Assembly (NCBI RefSeq): GCF_023380025.1
Contig: NZ_CP097253.1
Coordinates: 1,674,001-1,738,000 of the forward strand
DNA from: Sphingomonas glaciei
GTDB taxonomy: Bacteria; Pseudomonadota; Alphaproteobacteria; Sphingomonadales; Sphingomonadaceae
DNA length: 64,000 bases
Direction of reading: 5' to 3'
A program made the translations under genes and the position numbers. How positions within the stretch are numbered: position 1 is the first letter of the stretch; every line of letters starts with the position of its first letter. Positions 1 to 7,925 of the stretch are shown piece by piece. Under the pieces are notes generated by a model. It saw nothing but the letters and a program-made list of their open reading frames with translations, made no database searches and had not been told where the DNA came from.

Positions 1-734
1 GAGATGGTGGTCTCCCCGCTCGAGTTGACGCTCAGGCCGACCTGCGTCGCGCCCGCGGCATTGTACAGCGCCAGCACGCCGACGCTTTCACCCGGACCAC
101 GCGCATCGCCTGCAAAGAGGCCGCCGTTGTAGGTGAAGGAGTAGAGCGTGTTGGCGTTGAGCTGGATGGAGTAGAAGTCGACGTCGTTCGCCTGTTCGAG
201 ATATTCGTAGTTGGTACCGACAGTGATCGAACGGCCGGACGTCGCGATGGTGCTTCCCGCATCGTGCCCGGCCTGCGGGCTCCATTGCGCGATCGAATAG
301 GAACCATTGTCCTGATAGTCAGGCGCCGTCGGATCGGCCTGGTACCAGGAGGTCGCATTCAGATAGTAGGTGCCGCTGACCGTCGCGGTGTAGGTGATCT
401 GCGACGAGGCACCAAGGCCGCCATCATCGTCTTCGGCAAGGACCGTGGTGCCGTCCGCAGCGAGAAGCCTCAGGTAGGGATCGCGTATTCCGTTGGATCC
501 AGCCGGACGATAGGCCCAGCTGTATGTCTGTCCGGCGACCAGATCGACCTGGATCCTGTCGCCGGCATCCTCATTGTCGAGCGTCCCGGTAATCGTTCCG
601 CCATTGGCGTGACTGGCAACTTCGCTGGATGGCGAACCATCACCGTCTTCCAGATGGCTCAGGTCGACATACTTGCCGTAGAGACCGCCAACGATCTGAC
701 CATTTTCGTCAAACTCGACATAAGGTGAAGCCAT
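1..734 (-). CDS. Secreted protein with two PPC domains, N-terminal part only
   Basis: The reading frame is open from the ATG at 734 to the left window edge, so only about 244 N-terminal residues are visible. Two bacterial pre-peptidase C-terminal (PPC) beta-sandwich domains can be read. The first covers about residues 50-150 and contains GTITGTLDNEDAGDRIQV and a DDDGG turn. The second covers about 165-244 and contains NDVDFYSIQL. There is no classical signal peptide: the N-terminus (MASPYVEFDENG) is soluble, which in sphingomonads often goes with type I secretion driven by a C-terminal RTX signal. That end is outside the window, so the catalytic or binding function cannot be named. A GGGAA-like ribosome site precedes the ATG. 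It is divergent from the gene at 887. Confidence 0.75.
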   Translation of the reverse strand, partial: MASPYVEFDENGQIVGGLYGKYVDLSHLEDGDGSPSSEVASHANGGTITGTLDNEDAGDRIQVDLVAGQTYSWAYRPAGSNGIRDPYLRLLAADGTTVLAEDDDGGLGASSQITYTATVSGTYYLNATSWYQADPTAPDYQDNGSYSIAQWSPQAGHDAGSTIATSGRSITVGTNYEYLEQANDVDFYSIQLNANTLYSFTYNGGLFAGDARGPGESVGVLALYNAAGATQVGLSVNSSGETTI

Positions 735-886
735 CCGGAGAATTCCCTGTTTTGCTGGGCTGAAGCATCGTGGACTCGCGTTTCGAGTTACGATCCCACG
801 CGAAGAAAAACATGGTTTCTAATTAGTTGCAAACTTTCTTTGTCTTTTTTGGCCGCAGGAAGTAGCTACCGATTCCTCGACAGGAG

Positions 887-1249
887 ATGCCCGAGTTGGC
901 TCAGATTCTTGGCAGATTGATGTTGGTCGTCTCACTCGGCGCGACTGCTCCGGCCTGCGGCTCTCCGCTGCGTGTGCCTGACTCGGCCGGGGGCGGAACG
1001 GCGATCAAGGGCAAGGGAGCTACCGTGACCGATTCGTCATTGCCGATAAACAGGCGCTTCAAGACGCTTGACGCCTATCTCGCCTACCTCGAGCAACATG
1101 AAGCGCCGATCGACAAGCCCTGGTACAAGCAGGTCCGTCCGAACGTGTTCGAGCTGCAGACCGGCAACCTCCGCGTCCTGGGCTCCGGCGAGGAGGAAAA
1201 GCGCACCTTCACTCGTGAGGAACTCGAACGAAAGTTCGGTTTCCGCTGA
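887..1249 (+). CDS. Small exported hypothetical protein
   Basis: The frame encodes 120 residues. A short hydrophobic segment (about residues 9-23, LGRLMLVVSLGATAP) is followed by Cys24, suggesting a signal peptide, possibly of the lipoprotein type, although the sequence before the Cys (APAC) is a poor lipobox. The rest is charged and soluble, with FKTLDAYLAYLEQ and a C-terminal TREELERKFGF. I do not recognise a family. The CAGGAG at 881-886 abuts the ATG at 887, which is too close for a ribosome site. The in-frame TTG at 896 (9 nt from AGGAG) or the ATG at 920 may be the true start. A GC-rich hairpin follows the stop codon. The gene stands alone between a divergent PPC protein and a convergent methyltransferase. 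Confidence 0.6.
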   Translation: MPELAQILGRLMLVVSLGATAPACGSPLRVPDSAGGGTAIKGKGATVTDSSLPINRRFKTLDAYLAYLEQHEAPIDKPWYKQVRPNVFELQTGNLRVLGSGEEEKRTFTREELERKFGFR

Positions 1250-1589
1250 CATGGTGCGTTAGGGCAGAGGCCGCGTGGCGCGGCCTTGGTTCTCTGGGCG
1301 CAGAAAGGTCGAGAGATCATCGACCTTTGTTGGGCGTGACGTAGCGGACCGTCCGGCTCAGCCAGCGCTTCGAACTGCTCAATTTTTTTGATGCAAGCTG
1401 GCGCAATTGCAGGTGTACGTCTGCCCGAGGTCGGGTGGATTATGTCGCAGTAAAACCAAGGTTCTGGATTAAGCCGTGCTGAGCGGCTTGTATTCTTGGC
1501 CGCAAACCAGTTTCGAGGCAAAACCGCCGAAGCAGTAAAGCACGAGCTCCCCGCGTTCGATAAGGTATCAGCTACTCCAGTGCGTCAAC
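1250..1589. other. Intergenic region between convergent genes
   Basis: This 340-base gap lies between the stop of the small exported protein and the stop of the FkbM methyltransferase. Apart from the hairpin at 1268-1286 I see no gene, tRNA or clear repeat. Short frames here lack ribosome sites and recognisable motifs. Confidence 0.6.
1268..1286 (+). terminator. GC-rich hairpin after the small exported protein
   Basis: Arms AGGCCGCG (1268-1275) and CGCGGCCT (1279-1286) form an 8-bp stem with a 3-base loop, 18 bases after the stop codon. The downstream tract (TGGTTCTCT) is only moderately T-rich, so termination may be weak. Confidence 0.5.
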
Positions 1590-2579
1590 CTAGACGAATG
1601 TACGACCGTAGACATTCGCCAGACGTCCGGCCGCCGCTCCGCCGGACACAAAAGCAAGCATATTATAACCTCGCGACGAGTCGGTCTTCAAGGCACTAAG
1701 ACGATGCAAATTCTCGCCCGTTATGAACTCTATGGAGCCATCGTCGGCTAAAAATGCGGTGCCGAAGCCGCGCTCGAGCACGAAGGCCGTCACATGATTC
1801 TGCTCGCTACCGTGGTCTTCGTAGAGCAGCGCTAAGTCACCGTGATCTGCTGGATCTAAAGTCGCGAAGATCTTCCGCTCCATCCCTTCAATATCGAGCT
1901 TGACGAAGATCAGCGCGTCGTCCGCAGTCCGCAGGATCCTTTGCTCGGCAACCAGATCGAGGAGGCCAACGGTTGTGACTATTTCTTCCTTTGAATCTTC
2001 GGGACGCAGCCCTTGAACCATCGTCGCCGAGGCGTGATCTCCGACACTCGCAAAGAATGATACACGCTCGCCTGAAATCTCGCCCACCGCTCGGTGCAAG
2101 GTAGTGAAGGAGCGGTCGTTTGCCTCCCAATTGCGCTCCAGTTGTGCGAAGGTGCGGCTTCCGGCTTCGACAGCCACGACCCGCCTTGCATCATCGATCA
2201 CTCGAGAGACAGCGATGCTCCAGAGGCCAAGGTTCGCTCCGCAATCGAGGAAGGAATCCTTTGCCCGCAGAACACGTGTGAGAAAATGGTCGAGGTCGTT
2301 CTCGTAATTTTTAAGCAAAAGTAAGTACGTCAGCCAATAACGATCATCGGTACGGACCATAAAGACACCGCCCCCGCGCAGCCGGAAGTCTAGCTGACCG
2401 TCCTTGCCGATCGATCTCGCCGCGAGCGTGCAACCGAGGCCGACACCTCTGCCACTTGTAAGTGCCTTCAAGGCACCAGCGGAGACGCGCAACATCGAGG
2501 GCACTAGCCGTTTCCAGAAGGTCGGCGACGTCCCCGGCGCTGCGAGTGCAACGGGACTGACAAGTAACTTTCCACTCAC
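1590..2579 (-). CDS. FkbM family methyltransferase
   Basis: This is probably an S-adenosylmethionine-dependent O-methyltransferase acting on a sugar in the glycan made by this locus. In the 329-residue product the SAM-binding motif I is DCGANLG (112-118), the post-I acidic motif is VVAVEAG (134-140), and the FkbM signature FVKLDIEGME is at 225-234. The start is taken as the GTG at 2579, whose GTGA overlaps the stop of the upstream glycosyltransferase by four bases, implying translational coupling. The longer frame upstream would run into that gene. It is the last gene of a three-gene minus-strand operon with two glycosyltransferases. The family assignment is firm; the substrate is unknown. 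Confidence 0.85.
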   Translation of the reverse strand: MSGKLLVSPVALAAPGTSPTFWKRLVPSMLRVSAGALKALTSGRGVGLGCTLAARSIGKDGQLDFRLRGGGVFMVRTDDRYWLTYLLLLKNYENDLDHFLTRVLRAKDSFLDCGANLGLWSIAVSRVIDDARRVVAVEAGSRTFAQLERNWEANDRSFTTLHRAVGEISGERVSFFASVGDHASATMVQGLRPEDSKEEIVTTVGLLDLVAEQRILRTADDALIFVKLDIEGMERKIFATLDPADHGDLALLYEDHGSEQNHVTAFVLERGFGTAFLADDGSIEFITGENLHRLSALKTDSSRGYNMLAFVSGGAAAGRLANVYGRTFV

Positions 2580-3688
2580 AGCTTTGTCTTTCGATTGCGT
2601 TCGTGAATCTCCGCAAGGAAGTCGCGATACAATTTGGCAATGGTGGTCCATGAGAAGCGTTCTGCAGCGCCCGGAGCGAGGCGAGACGCCTCCAAGGGCC
2701 CTTGTTCGATCGCGTGTGTAACGGATTTCGCGATTGCTGAAAGATCAGCCGCGTCGACGAGGCCGGAATAGTGGTCGCCAAATATCCACCGGGTAACGCT
2801 ATAATCATGAGCCACGACTGGAATGCCCACTGCCATGGCTTCTGCGTAAACGTTTCCAAAAGATTCATGAAAGGTTGGATGCAACATGACGTCGGCGGAG
2901 CGGTAAAGATCGGGCATTAGATCAAGCGGAATGGTCATACGTTGGAAGCGACCGGGCATGAGCGTTGCGCCGAGATCGTCGAACTCATTCCTCAGCGGAC
3001 CATCCCCGGCAACAACCAAGTGCAGACCGGGTATCTGAGCGATCGCGCGCATACCTTCGAGTACCCGCTTGCTTTCGACCAATGCGCTTACCATCAGCAC
3101 GACGGGAGCCTCGGTTGGCAAATTAAAACGTGCCCTCGCCCCCGGACCGGGCGCGAACCGTCCCGGGTCAACGCCATTCGGGATGAGAGCTGACGGCCAG
3201 CGCTCCCGATTGCGCTCGAAGTAGAGCGGATTGGTGCACACCAAGCCATCGCATTTGAAGAAATTATATTCCGCCTTGTCGGAATAGGCTGGCCAGTCAC
3301 CGTTTTGCGTCACGAACACGTGAGCCGGCCGGCGCCCAATTAGCGGCCAGCGCGTCAACATCCAATTCACGAACGGATAGCTGCAGGTTATAGTGACGTC
3401 GGCCTCACTTGGGCGGTACCGCCTTAAGTAATTGGCAGTCCAGGTAGCTTCCTCACAGATGTATTCAGAACGGAATGGCGGAATCCTCGGCAATCGTTCA
3501 AATCGTTCGCGTGGCACCATGCCGGATTGCTGGAACCGGTAAGGACGATCCGTATTCGGAGGGCCAGATCCGAACAGCGTTACTTCATCAAGTCCAAGGT
3601 TCGATATACCGCTAGCGATGGCCTCAAAGGCTACTTCAGCGCCGCGATGTACGCGATGGAGGCCGGGCAGGATGAAGTGAATGCGCAT
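2576..3688 (-). CDS. GT4-type glycosyltransferase (GT-B fold)
   Basis: This is a cytoplasmic GT-B glycosyltransferase of about 370 residues, expected to move a sugar from an activated nucleotide donor to a lipid-linked glycan. It starts with the typical beta-strand MRIHFILPGLHRVHRGAE. The C-terminal half carries the donor-site EX7E motif in HESFGNVYAEAMAVG and a GDGPLR segment. The ATG at 3688 is preferred because GAGG lies six bases upstream. An in-frame TTG at 3700 would overlap the previous gene. It sits between a GT2 transferase (upstream) and the FkbM methyltransferase (four-base overlap downstream), so the three probably build and methylate one side group or repeat unit. Sugar specificity cannot be read from the sequence. 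Confidence 0.85.
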   Translation of the reverse strand: MRIHFILPGLHRVHRGAEVAFEAIASGISNLGLDEVTLFGSGPPNTDRPYRFQQSGMVPRERFERLPRIPPFRSEYICEEATWTANYLRRYRPSEADVTITCSYPFVNWMLTRWPLIGRRPAHVFVTQNGDWPAYSDKAEYNFFKCDGLVCTNPLYFERNRERWPSALIPNGVDPGRFAPGPGARARFNLPTEAPVVLMVSALVESKRVLEGMRAIAQIPGLHLVVAGDGPLRNEFDDLGATLMPGRFQRMTIPLDLMPDLYRSADVMLHPTFHESFGNVYAEAMAVGIPVVAHDYSVTRWIFGDHYSGLVDAADLSAIAKSVTHAIEQGPLEASRLAPGAAERFSWTTIAKLYRDFLAEIHERNRKTKL

Positions 3689-3696
3689 TGCGGGCC

Positions 3697-4617
3697 TCAA
3701 TGATCCTTTTCAAAGCCAAGTGCGCCGAAGATCAACCCCGCGCCTCCAGCGCAACAGGCCGCCGCATAACGCCATTGGGGACTCTGTAGGCGCAGCAAGC
3801 GTGTGAAGGGACGGAAGATGCCCTGGGCTGTCATCTTCCCGCCGCGCAATAACAGCCTAATTCTTCTCTCCCCGAAGTAGCTGTTAGTCACGAACATCGA
3901 ATTCCCAAGCCAGAAGCGGTATTTAAGCTGATGCGTGAAGGTTGCACGCTCTGGCGGCTCGTTGCCCCAAATTCCCGCGAGACGGGCAAAACGGATCTTG
4001 AGGCCGGCCGCGCGCGCCGTACGGTAAAACACCATGTCTTCGCCCCCCAGCTTGCCTAGTTCTGGAAGGAAACGAATCTCGGGATGATCTCTTAAAAAAG
4101 AGGAGCGGATTATGCTATTGTTGGTTGCCGCAGTTTCCATTGGAGAGGTATCTGCAAGGTCGAAGCGCACGTCGTCGAAGAACGGTTGGTCGCAGAGCCA
4201 TCGCGGCGATCCGGCGGGCACTCGAAGGTTCATAGGCCCTGTGGCGCAATCTGCGTCCGTCGCCTCCAGCACATCCAGATAGGCGCACAACCAATCTGGC
4301 TCCGGCTCGCAATCATCATCAATCATCGCGACCCAATCAGACATTTTGCAAGCAGCATCCACACCGATGTTGCGGGCGATCGAAATGTTGCCCTTGCCCG
4401 AGGTGAGATAATCTAACTTAAGGGTGAAGCACTCCCTGAACTCGTCAGCAACGCCGCGGGCCCGCTGATCGAGATTGTCGTCGACAATTATAACGCCGAT
4501 TTGCGCCCGCCCGCGCGTCGCCTCGGCAACCCGAACAAGCGCCGACAATAGGGTTCGTAGCGGCTCATTGCGCTTATAGGTGCAGATCGCAACGACGATC
4601 CTAGGAAGATTGCTCAT
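3697..4617 (-). CDS. GT2 family glycosyltransferase
   Basis: This is a GT-A fold family 2 transferase of 306 residues. The nucleotide-binding start is IVVAICTYKRNEPL and the metal-binding acidic cluster MIDDDCEPE lies near residues 98-106. A conserved GGEDMVFYRTARAAG segment corresponds to the acceptor-side ED motif. The C-terminus (RYAAACCAGGAGLIFGALGF) is hydrophobic and could associate with the membrane. It is the first gene of the minus-strand operon ending in the FkbM methyltransferase and is followed by 852 bases without a convincing gene. The likely role is addition of one sugar to the EPS or a related surface glycan; donor and acceptor are unknown. Confidence 0.85.
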   Translation of the reverse strand: MSNLPRIVVAICTYKRNEPLRTLLSALVRVAEATRGRAQIGVIIVDDNLDQRARGVADEFRECFTLKLDYLTSGKGNISIARNIGVDAACKMSDWVAMIDDDCEPEPDWLCAYLDVLEATDADCATGPMNLRVPAGSPRWLCDQPFFDDVRFDLADTSPMETAATNNSIIRSSFLRDHPEIRFLPELGKLGGEDMVFYRTARAAGLKIRFARLAGIWGNEPPERATFTHQLKYRFWLGNSMFVTNSYFGERRIRLLLRGGKMTAQGIFRPFTRLLRLQSPQWRYAAACCAGGAGLIFGALGFEKDH

Positions 4618-5469
4618 ACCGCTTGCTAGAGGACGTTCCTTGCGAAGTCTTCAATGCCTTTTGACCGCTCGGCGCATGCGAGTTCGTTTCGACGTAGCCG
4701 TGCTCGGCTGGCGCTAAGTCCTTCCTTTTTACTCCTTACGGACGTGCGGTCTCGGTAGCAGTGCCCAATAGTCACGCCAAATGATACTCGACAGCTTTGT
4801 CACGCTCTTCAAAGGATGCGAGATTGATGGCAAGACTACGCCAAAGGCGTCTCTCTCTTTTATTGTGCGAGCGAGATGTAGAGTAAGCAGGTATCCTCCG
4901 TAACCCCTGTTGAATCACTTGGGTCGACGACCACTTTCCACCCAGTACCGACTTTGGCATGCCGCTGTTTCGATGACTGTCTTCGGCCGATTTGGGTCGC
5001 CAACTGGGCGATACTGTGGGCATCAGAGATGCACCGTTCCCTATTCTTAGTACGCGCCTGCCACGGCTTTCGCTGCTCTCGTTGTAGGAGCGGGTTGGCG
5101 AATTCAACTTGTGGGCTGCCTTCTCAATCCTGGTTCTCTCTTTTCTCGTAGTTTGCAGCGTGCTCTGCCACGTGCTCTTTTAGAAGCCTCTATCTTGATG
5201 CTTCCAGCACGACACCGAACACCGGGTCCGCACCGCAAGGTATCAAATGTGACGATCTCCTTCTTCCCGTTGTCGTTTTTTCAAACGGCTCGAGTCCGGA
5301 ATGGAGAGGGTCTCATAAGCGCGCTGCCAATGCGATCGAATTCCAATTTGCTTCTGAGCTAAGCGAAACTGCCATCAACAAGATGTTGCCGTCATCAAAG
5401 CCATGCGGCAGGAACGAAAGTGATCATCGGTGTCGACTTCGGCGCCACCAACCATTTCGAAGGAAGTAG
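4618..5469. other. Long gene-poor interval between divergent operons
   Basis: These 852 bases separate the minus-strand glycosyltransferase operon from the plus-strand Dlt-like cassette and must hold both promoters. Short frames exist on both strands, for example 4772-5107 minus and 5111-5362 plus, but they lack ribosome sites, recognisable motifs and the codon bias of the neighbours. Just before the carrier-protein gene a short frame reads VIIGVDFGATNHFEG, which resembles the start of an actin-fold sugar kinase or Hsp70-like protein, but it stops after about 25 codons. The stretch may be decayed coding DNA left by rearrangement. I found no inverted repeats typical of insertion sequences. Confidence 0.5.
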
Positions 5470-5727
5470 ATGCAAGTGGCAAATCGTACGGAGATCATGC
5501 AGCGAGTGACTGAAATCGTTGGCGAAGTGCTCGGCATCCCGGACTTGAAGCTAACCGACGAAAGCACCGCGAGGGATGTGCAGGGCTGGGACTCCCTAAC
5601 TCACGTGCAGATTATCATTGCGGTGGAGAGCGAATATGGCTTCACCTTCAGTTTCTCAGAAGCGGCGCAGCTGGAAAATGTAGGTCAGTTCGTCGACGCA
5701 ATTTATCAGAAAACCCAAGGCGCTTAA
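5470..5727 (+). CDS. Acyl (peptidyl) carrier protein, DltC-like
   Basis: This 85-residue carrier protein has the phosphopantetheine attachment site GWDSLTHVQ, with Ser42 as the modified residue. The usual helix I region (RVTEIVGEVLGI) and helix III/IV end (AAQLENVGQFVDAI) are present. It would carry an activated amino or other acid as a thioester. It is the first gene of a six-gene cassette and is followed after 21 bases by an adenylating enzyme, the arrangement expected for a DltC/DltA pair. A GAAGGAAG ribosome site lies just upstream. Because the later genes are MBOAT, DltX-like and DltD-like proteins, a DltC role is more likely than fatty-acid synthesis. A carrier for a different acyl group remains possible. 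Confidence 0.9.
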   Translation: MQVANRTEIMQRVTEIVGEVLGIPDLKLTDESTARDVQGWDSLTHVQIIIAVESEYGFTFSFSEAAQLENVGQFVDAIYQKTQGA

Positions 5728-5748
5728 TCACCTTACGGAGCTGATGTG

Positions 5749-7320
5749 ATGACCGATATGCTGGCCAGCAATCTTGGCGCGATGCTTGTTTCAGTCGCAC
5801 GGAAACATCGCTCCCTGAACGCGCTGTGGTGCAAGGGGACGTACACTACCTACGAAGAATTGTTTTCGAATGCGATCAGCATCGCGGCGAGCATTGCGCA
5901 GCATTGCCCGGTAGAGCCATATGATCGGATCGCCATCTTCGCTGAGAAAGAGACCCCGGCTTATACGGCAATCATCGCGTCACTGCTGGCGGGCGGCGGT
6001 TACGTTCCGCTCAACCCTCGTTTCCCGCTGGCCCGCAATCGCGACATCCTGATCGAGTCCGGCGCGCGCGTCCTCATCTGCGACGAAAAGCATCGGTCTG
6101 AGCTGGAAGAACTGCTTCAGGGCGACAATCAGGTCGAACTGATCCTGCTGCCCGACAGCGTCGAGCATGCCGCGGTCGATCTACCCCAACAGCTACGCGG
6201 CGATATCGAACTGCTGACACTCGACGCGCGATCCGTCGGCGAAGGGCGGGACGGTGGCCTCGCTTATTTGTTCTTCACGTCCGGCAGCACGGGGAAACCC
6301 AAGGGCGTGCCGATCACGCACTCCAATGTCTTTGCTTATCTTCAGGGTATCCGCTCGTTCTGCGCGTTCGAATCGGACGATCGAGTGCTTCAATTGTTCG
6401 ACCTGTCGTTCGATCTTTCGGTCCACGACCTATTCCTGACGTGGATGGCCGGAGCTTGCCTCTTCAGCGCCCCTGAGAATTCCGTCCTTCTCTCCACCCG
6501 CATCGTCAAGGAGTTTGGGATTACTGCCTGGACTTCGGTGCCGTCCACCGCCGGGTGGCTCAAGCAGTCTAAGCAGCTTGGCACTGATGCTCTTCCCTCA
6601 CTCAGGCACAGCTTCTTCTGCGGTGAAGCCCTGCCCGGATCGGTAGCGCAGGCGTGGGCCGAGGCGGCGTGCAATTCGGATGTCTACAATATCTACGGGC
6701 CGACGGAAGCCACCGTGGCGATCAGCTGGTTCCTATTCCAGCGCTCGGACAATCCTCCTGCGGTCGTGTCGCTAGGGTTTCCTCTGCCCGGGCAGCAGCT
6801 TGGCCTTTACACGGAGGAGGGCAAGCAAGCCGGCGAGATGGGCGAGATATGCCTGTCCGGATCGCAAGTGATGAGCGGGTATTGGCAGAACCCGGAACTG
6901 ACCTCGAAGCGCTTCTTCGAAGCGGACGGCGCACGCTGGTATCGTACTGGTGATCTTGGCCGCTTCGATCCTACCGAAGGGTTCCTCTACGCTGGCCGTG
7001 CCGATCACCAAGTCAAGATTCGCGGCTATCGTGTCGAGCTCCAGGAAATCGAGCATGTGGTGCGCGAGCTCGCCGGCGCGGACCTCGTTGCCGTCCTTCC
7101 CTGGGCAGCGGAGGAAGGAGCAATGCCCAAGGGCTGCATCGCCTTCGTTCGCGACCTCGGTCGCCCCGATCAGGCGTTGATCGAGGAAGCTCGTCTTCGG
7201 CTTCCTGAATATATGGTGCCGCTAAAGGTGGTATCGGTCGACGACATGCCGACGAATACCAATGGCAAAATCGATTATCGGGCTCTCGCCGCCCACCCAG
7301 TGATGGCGCAGAAACATTGA
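5749..7320 (+). CDS. Amino-acid adenylating enzyme, DltA-like
   Basis: This ANL-superfamily enzyme has 523 residues. It would use ATP to activate a carboxylic acid, probably an amino acid, and load it onto the carrier protein. Core motifs are in order: phosphate loop FTSGSTGKPKG (176-186), YGPTE (316-320), YRTGDLG (398-404), the hinge region VKIRGYRVEL, and the catalytic Lys507 in TNGKIDY. Length and the absence of condensation or carrier domains match stand-alone DltA-type ligases. The ATG at 5749 has ACGGAG eight bases upstream; a GTG directly before it is less likely. The stop codon overlaps the next start as TTGA. The preferred substrate (D-alanine or other) cannot be decided by eye. Confidence 0.88.
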   Translation: MTDMLASNLGAMLVSVARKHRSLNALWCKGTYTTYEELFSNAISIAASIAQHCPVEPYDRIAIFAEKETPAYTAIIASLLAGGGYVPLNPRFPLARNRDILIESGARVLICDEKHRSELEELLQGDNQVELILLPDSVEHAAVDLPQQLRGDIELLTLDARSVGEGRDGGLAYLFFTSGSTGKPKGVPITHSNVFAYLQGIRSFCAFESDDRVLQLFDLSFDLSVHDLFLTWMAGACLFSAPENSVLLSTRIVKEFGITAWTSVPSTAGWLKQSKQLGTDALPSLRHSFFCGEALPGSVAQAWAEAACNSDVYNIYGPTEATVAISWFLFQRSDNPPAVVSLGFPLPGQQLGLYTEEGKQAGEMGEICLSGSQVMSGYWQNPELTSKRFFEADGARWYRTGDLGRFDPTEGFLYAGRADHQVKIRGYRVELQEIEHVVRELAGADLVAVLPWAAEEGAMPKGCIAFVRDLGRPDQALIEEARLRLPEYMVPLKVVSVDDMPTNTNGKIDYRALAAHPVMAQKH

Positions 7321-7925
7321 AGTCTGAGGCTCAAGACGGTGCCGTTCGTGCAAGCGAGTTGACGCCCGGCGCCAGGCTGAAGGCTGCGCGGCTCATCCAG
7401 TCGGCCTTGCCGGGCTATTATGAGGCGATGGGGCTCGAAGGTGCGGATGCGGTCGTCACTTCCGAATTCGGTGCTTCCGGCTGCGAACTTGAAAATTGCG
7501 ACGCCTTTATCGACGCTGGTGCGGTGCTCGGCGTCCTTTGCACCTATCCTATGACGGAACTGGCGGAGCGTCAGTATCGCAGCGTGCAACTGGTCGCGCG
7601 AACGCTGAGCGGCGACCAATATCGAAGCTTTGCTGCCAACCTTCGCGACCTGCGTTCCGGCCTCCCCGCCGTCGAGGGCGATGGCACGTATTTAGCCTTC
7701 ATCGCGGTCGCCGCCGAAGCGAAAGGATCCGGACTTGCCAATCGCGTGATGAACACGGCGATCTCTAGTGCTGGCGAGGGCCCGCTTCTCCTGACGGTAC
7801 GGAATGACAATGCGCGCGCCCAGGCGTTTTACGCCCGTCATGGCTTTGCCGTCGCAGCGAAGGGAGAACGCTTCAGTCTGCTCAGACGCGATGGCAACCC
7901 TGATGGGTTGACCGCAACCGCATGA
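7317..7925 (+). CDS. GNAT-family N-acyltransferase
   Basis: This 202-residue protein has the GNAT acyl-CoA-binding region AFIAVAAEAKGSGLANRVM (about residues 123-141), near the usual V-x-x-x-x-R/Q-x-x-G-x-G/A site. The following strand-helix is LLTVRNDNARAQAFYARHGF, with the common AxxFYxxxGF signature. The start is a TTG whose TTGA overlaps the adenylating enzyme stop, and its own stop overlaps the MBOAT start as ATGA, so it is an integral part of the cassette. GNAT enzymes are not part of the classical dlt operon. It may acylate the amino group of the carrier-bound or transferred amino acid, or make the acid that is activated. That is inference; the family call is secure. Confidence 0.82.
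   Translation: MKSEAQDGAVRASELTPGARLKAARLIQSALPGYYEAMGLEGADAVVTSEFGASGCELENCDAFIDAGAVLGVLCTYPMTELAERQYRSVQLVARTLSGDQYRSFAANLRDLRSGLPAVEGDGTYLAFIAVAAEAKGSGLANRVMNTAISSAGEGPLLLTVRNDNARAQAFYARHGFAVAAKGERFSLLRRDGNPDGLTATA

Noticed and set aside
4772..5107. 111-codon minus-strand frame in the gene-poor interval
   Set aside because: No ribosome site, no motif, Ser/Arg-rich composition and no transposase features.
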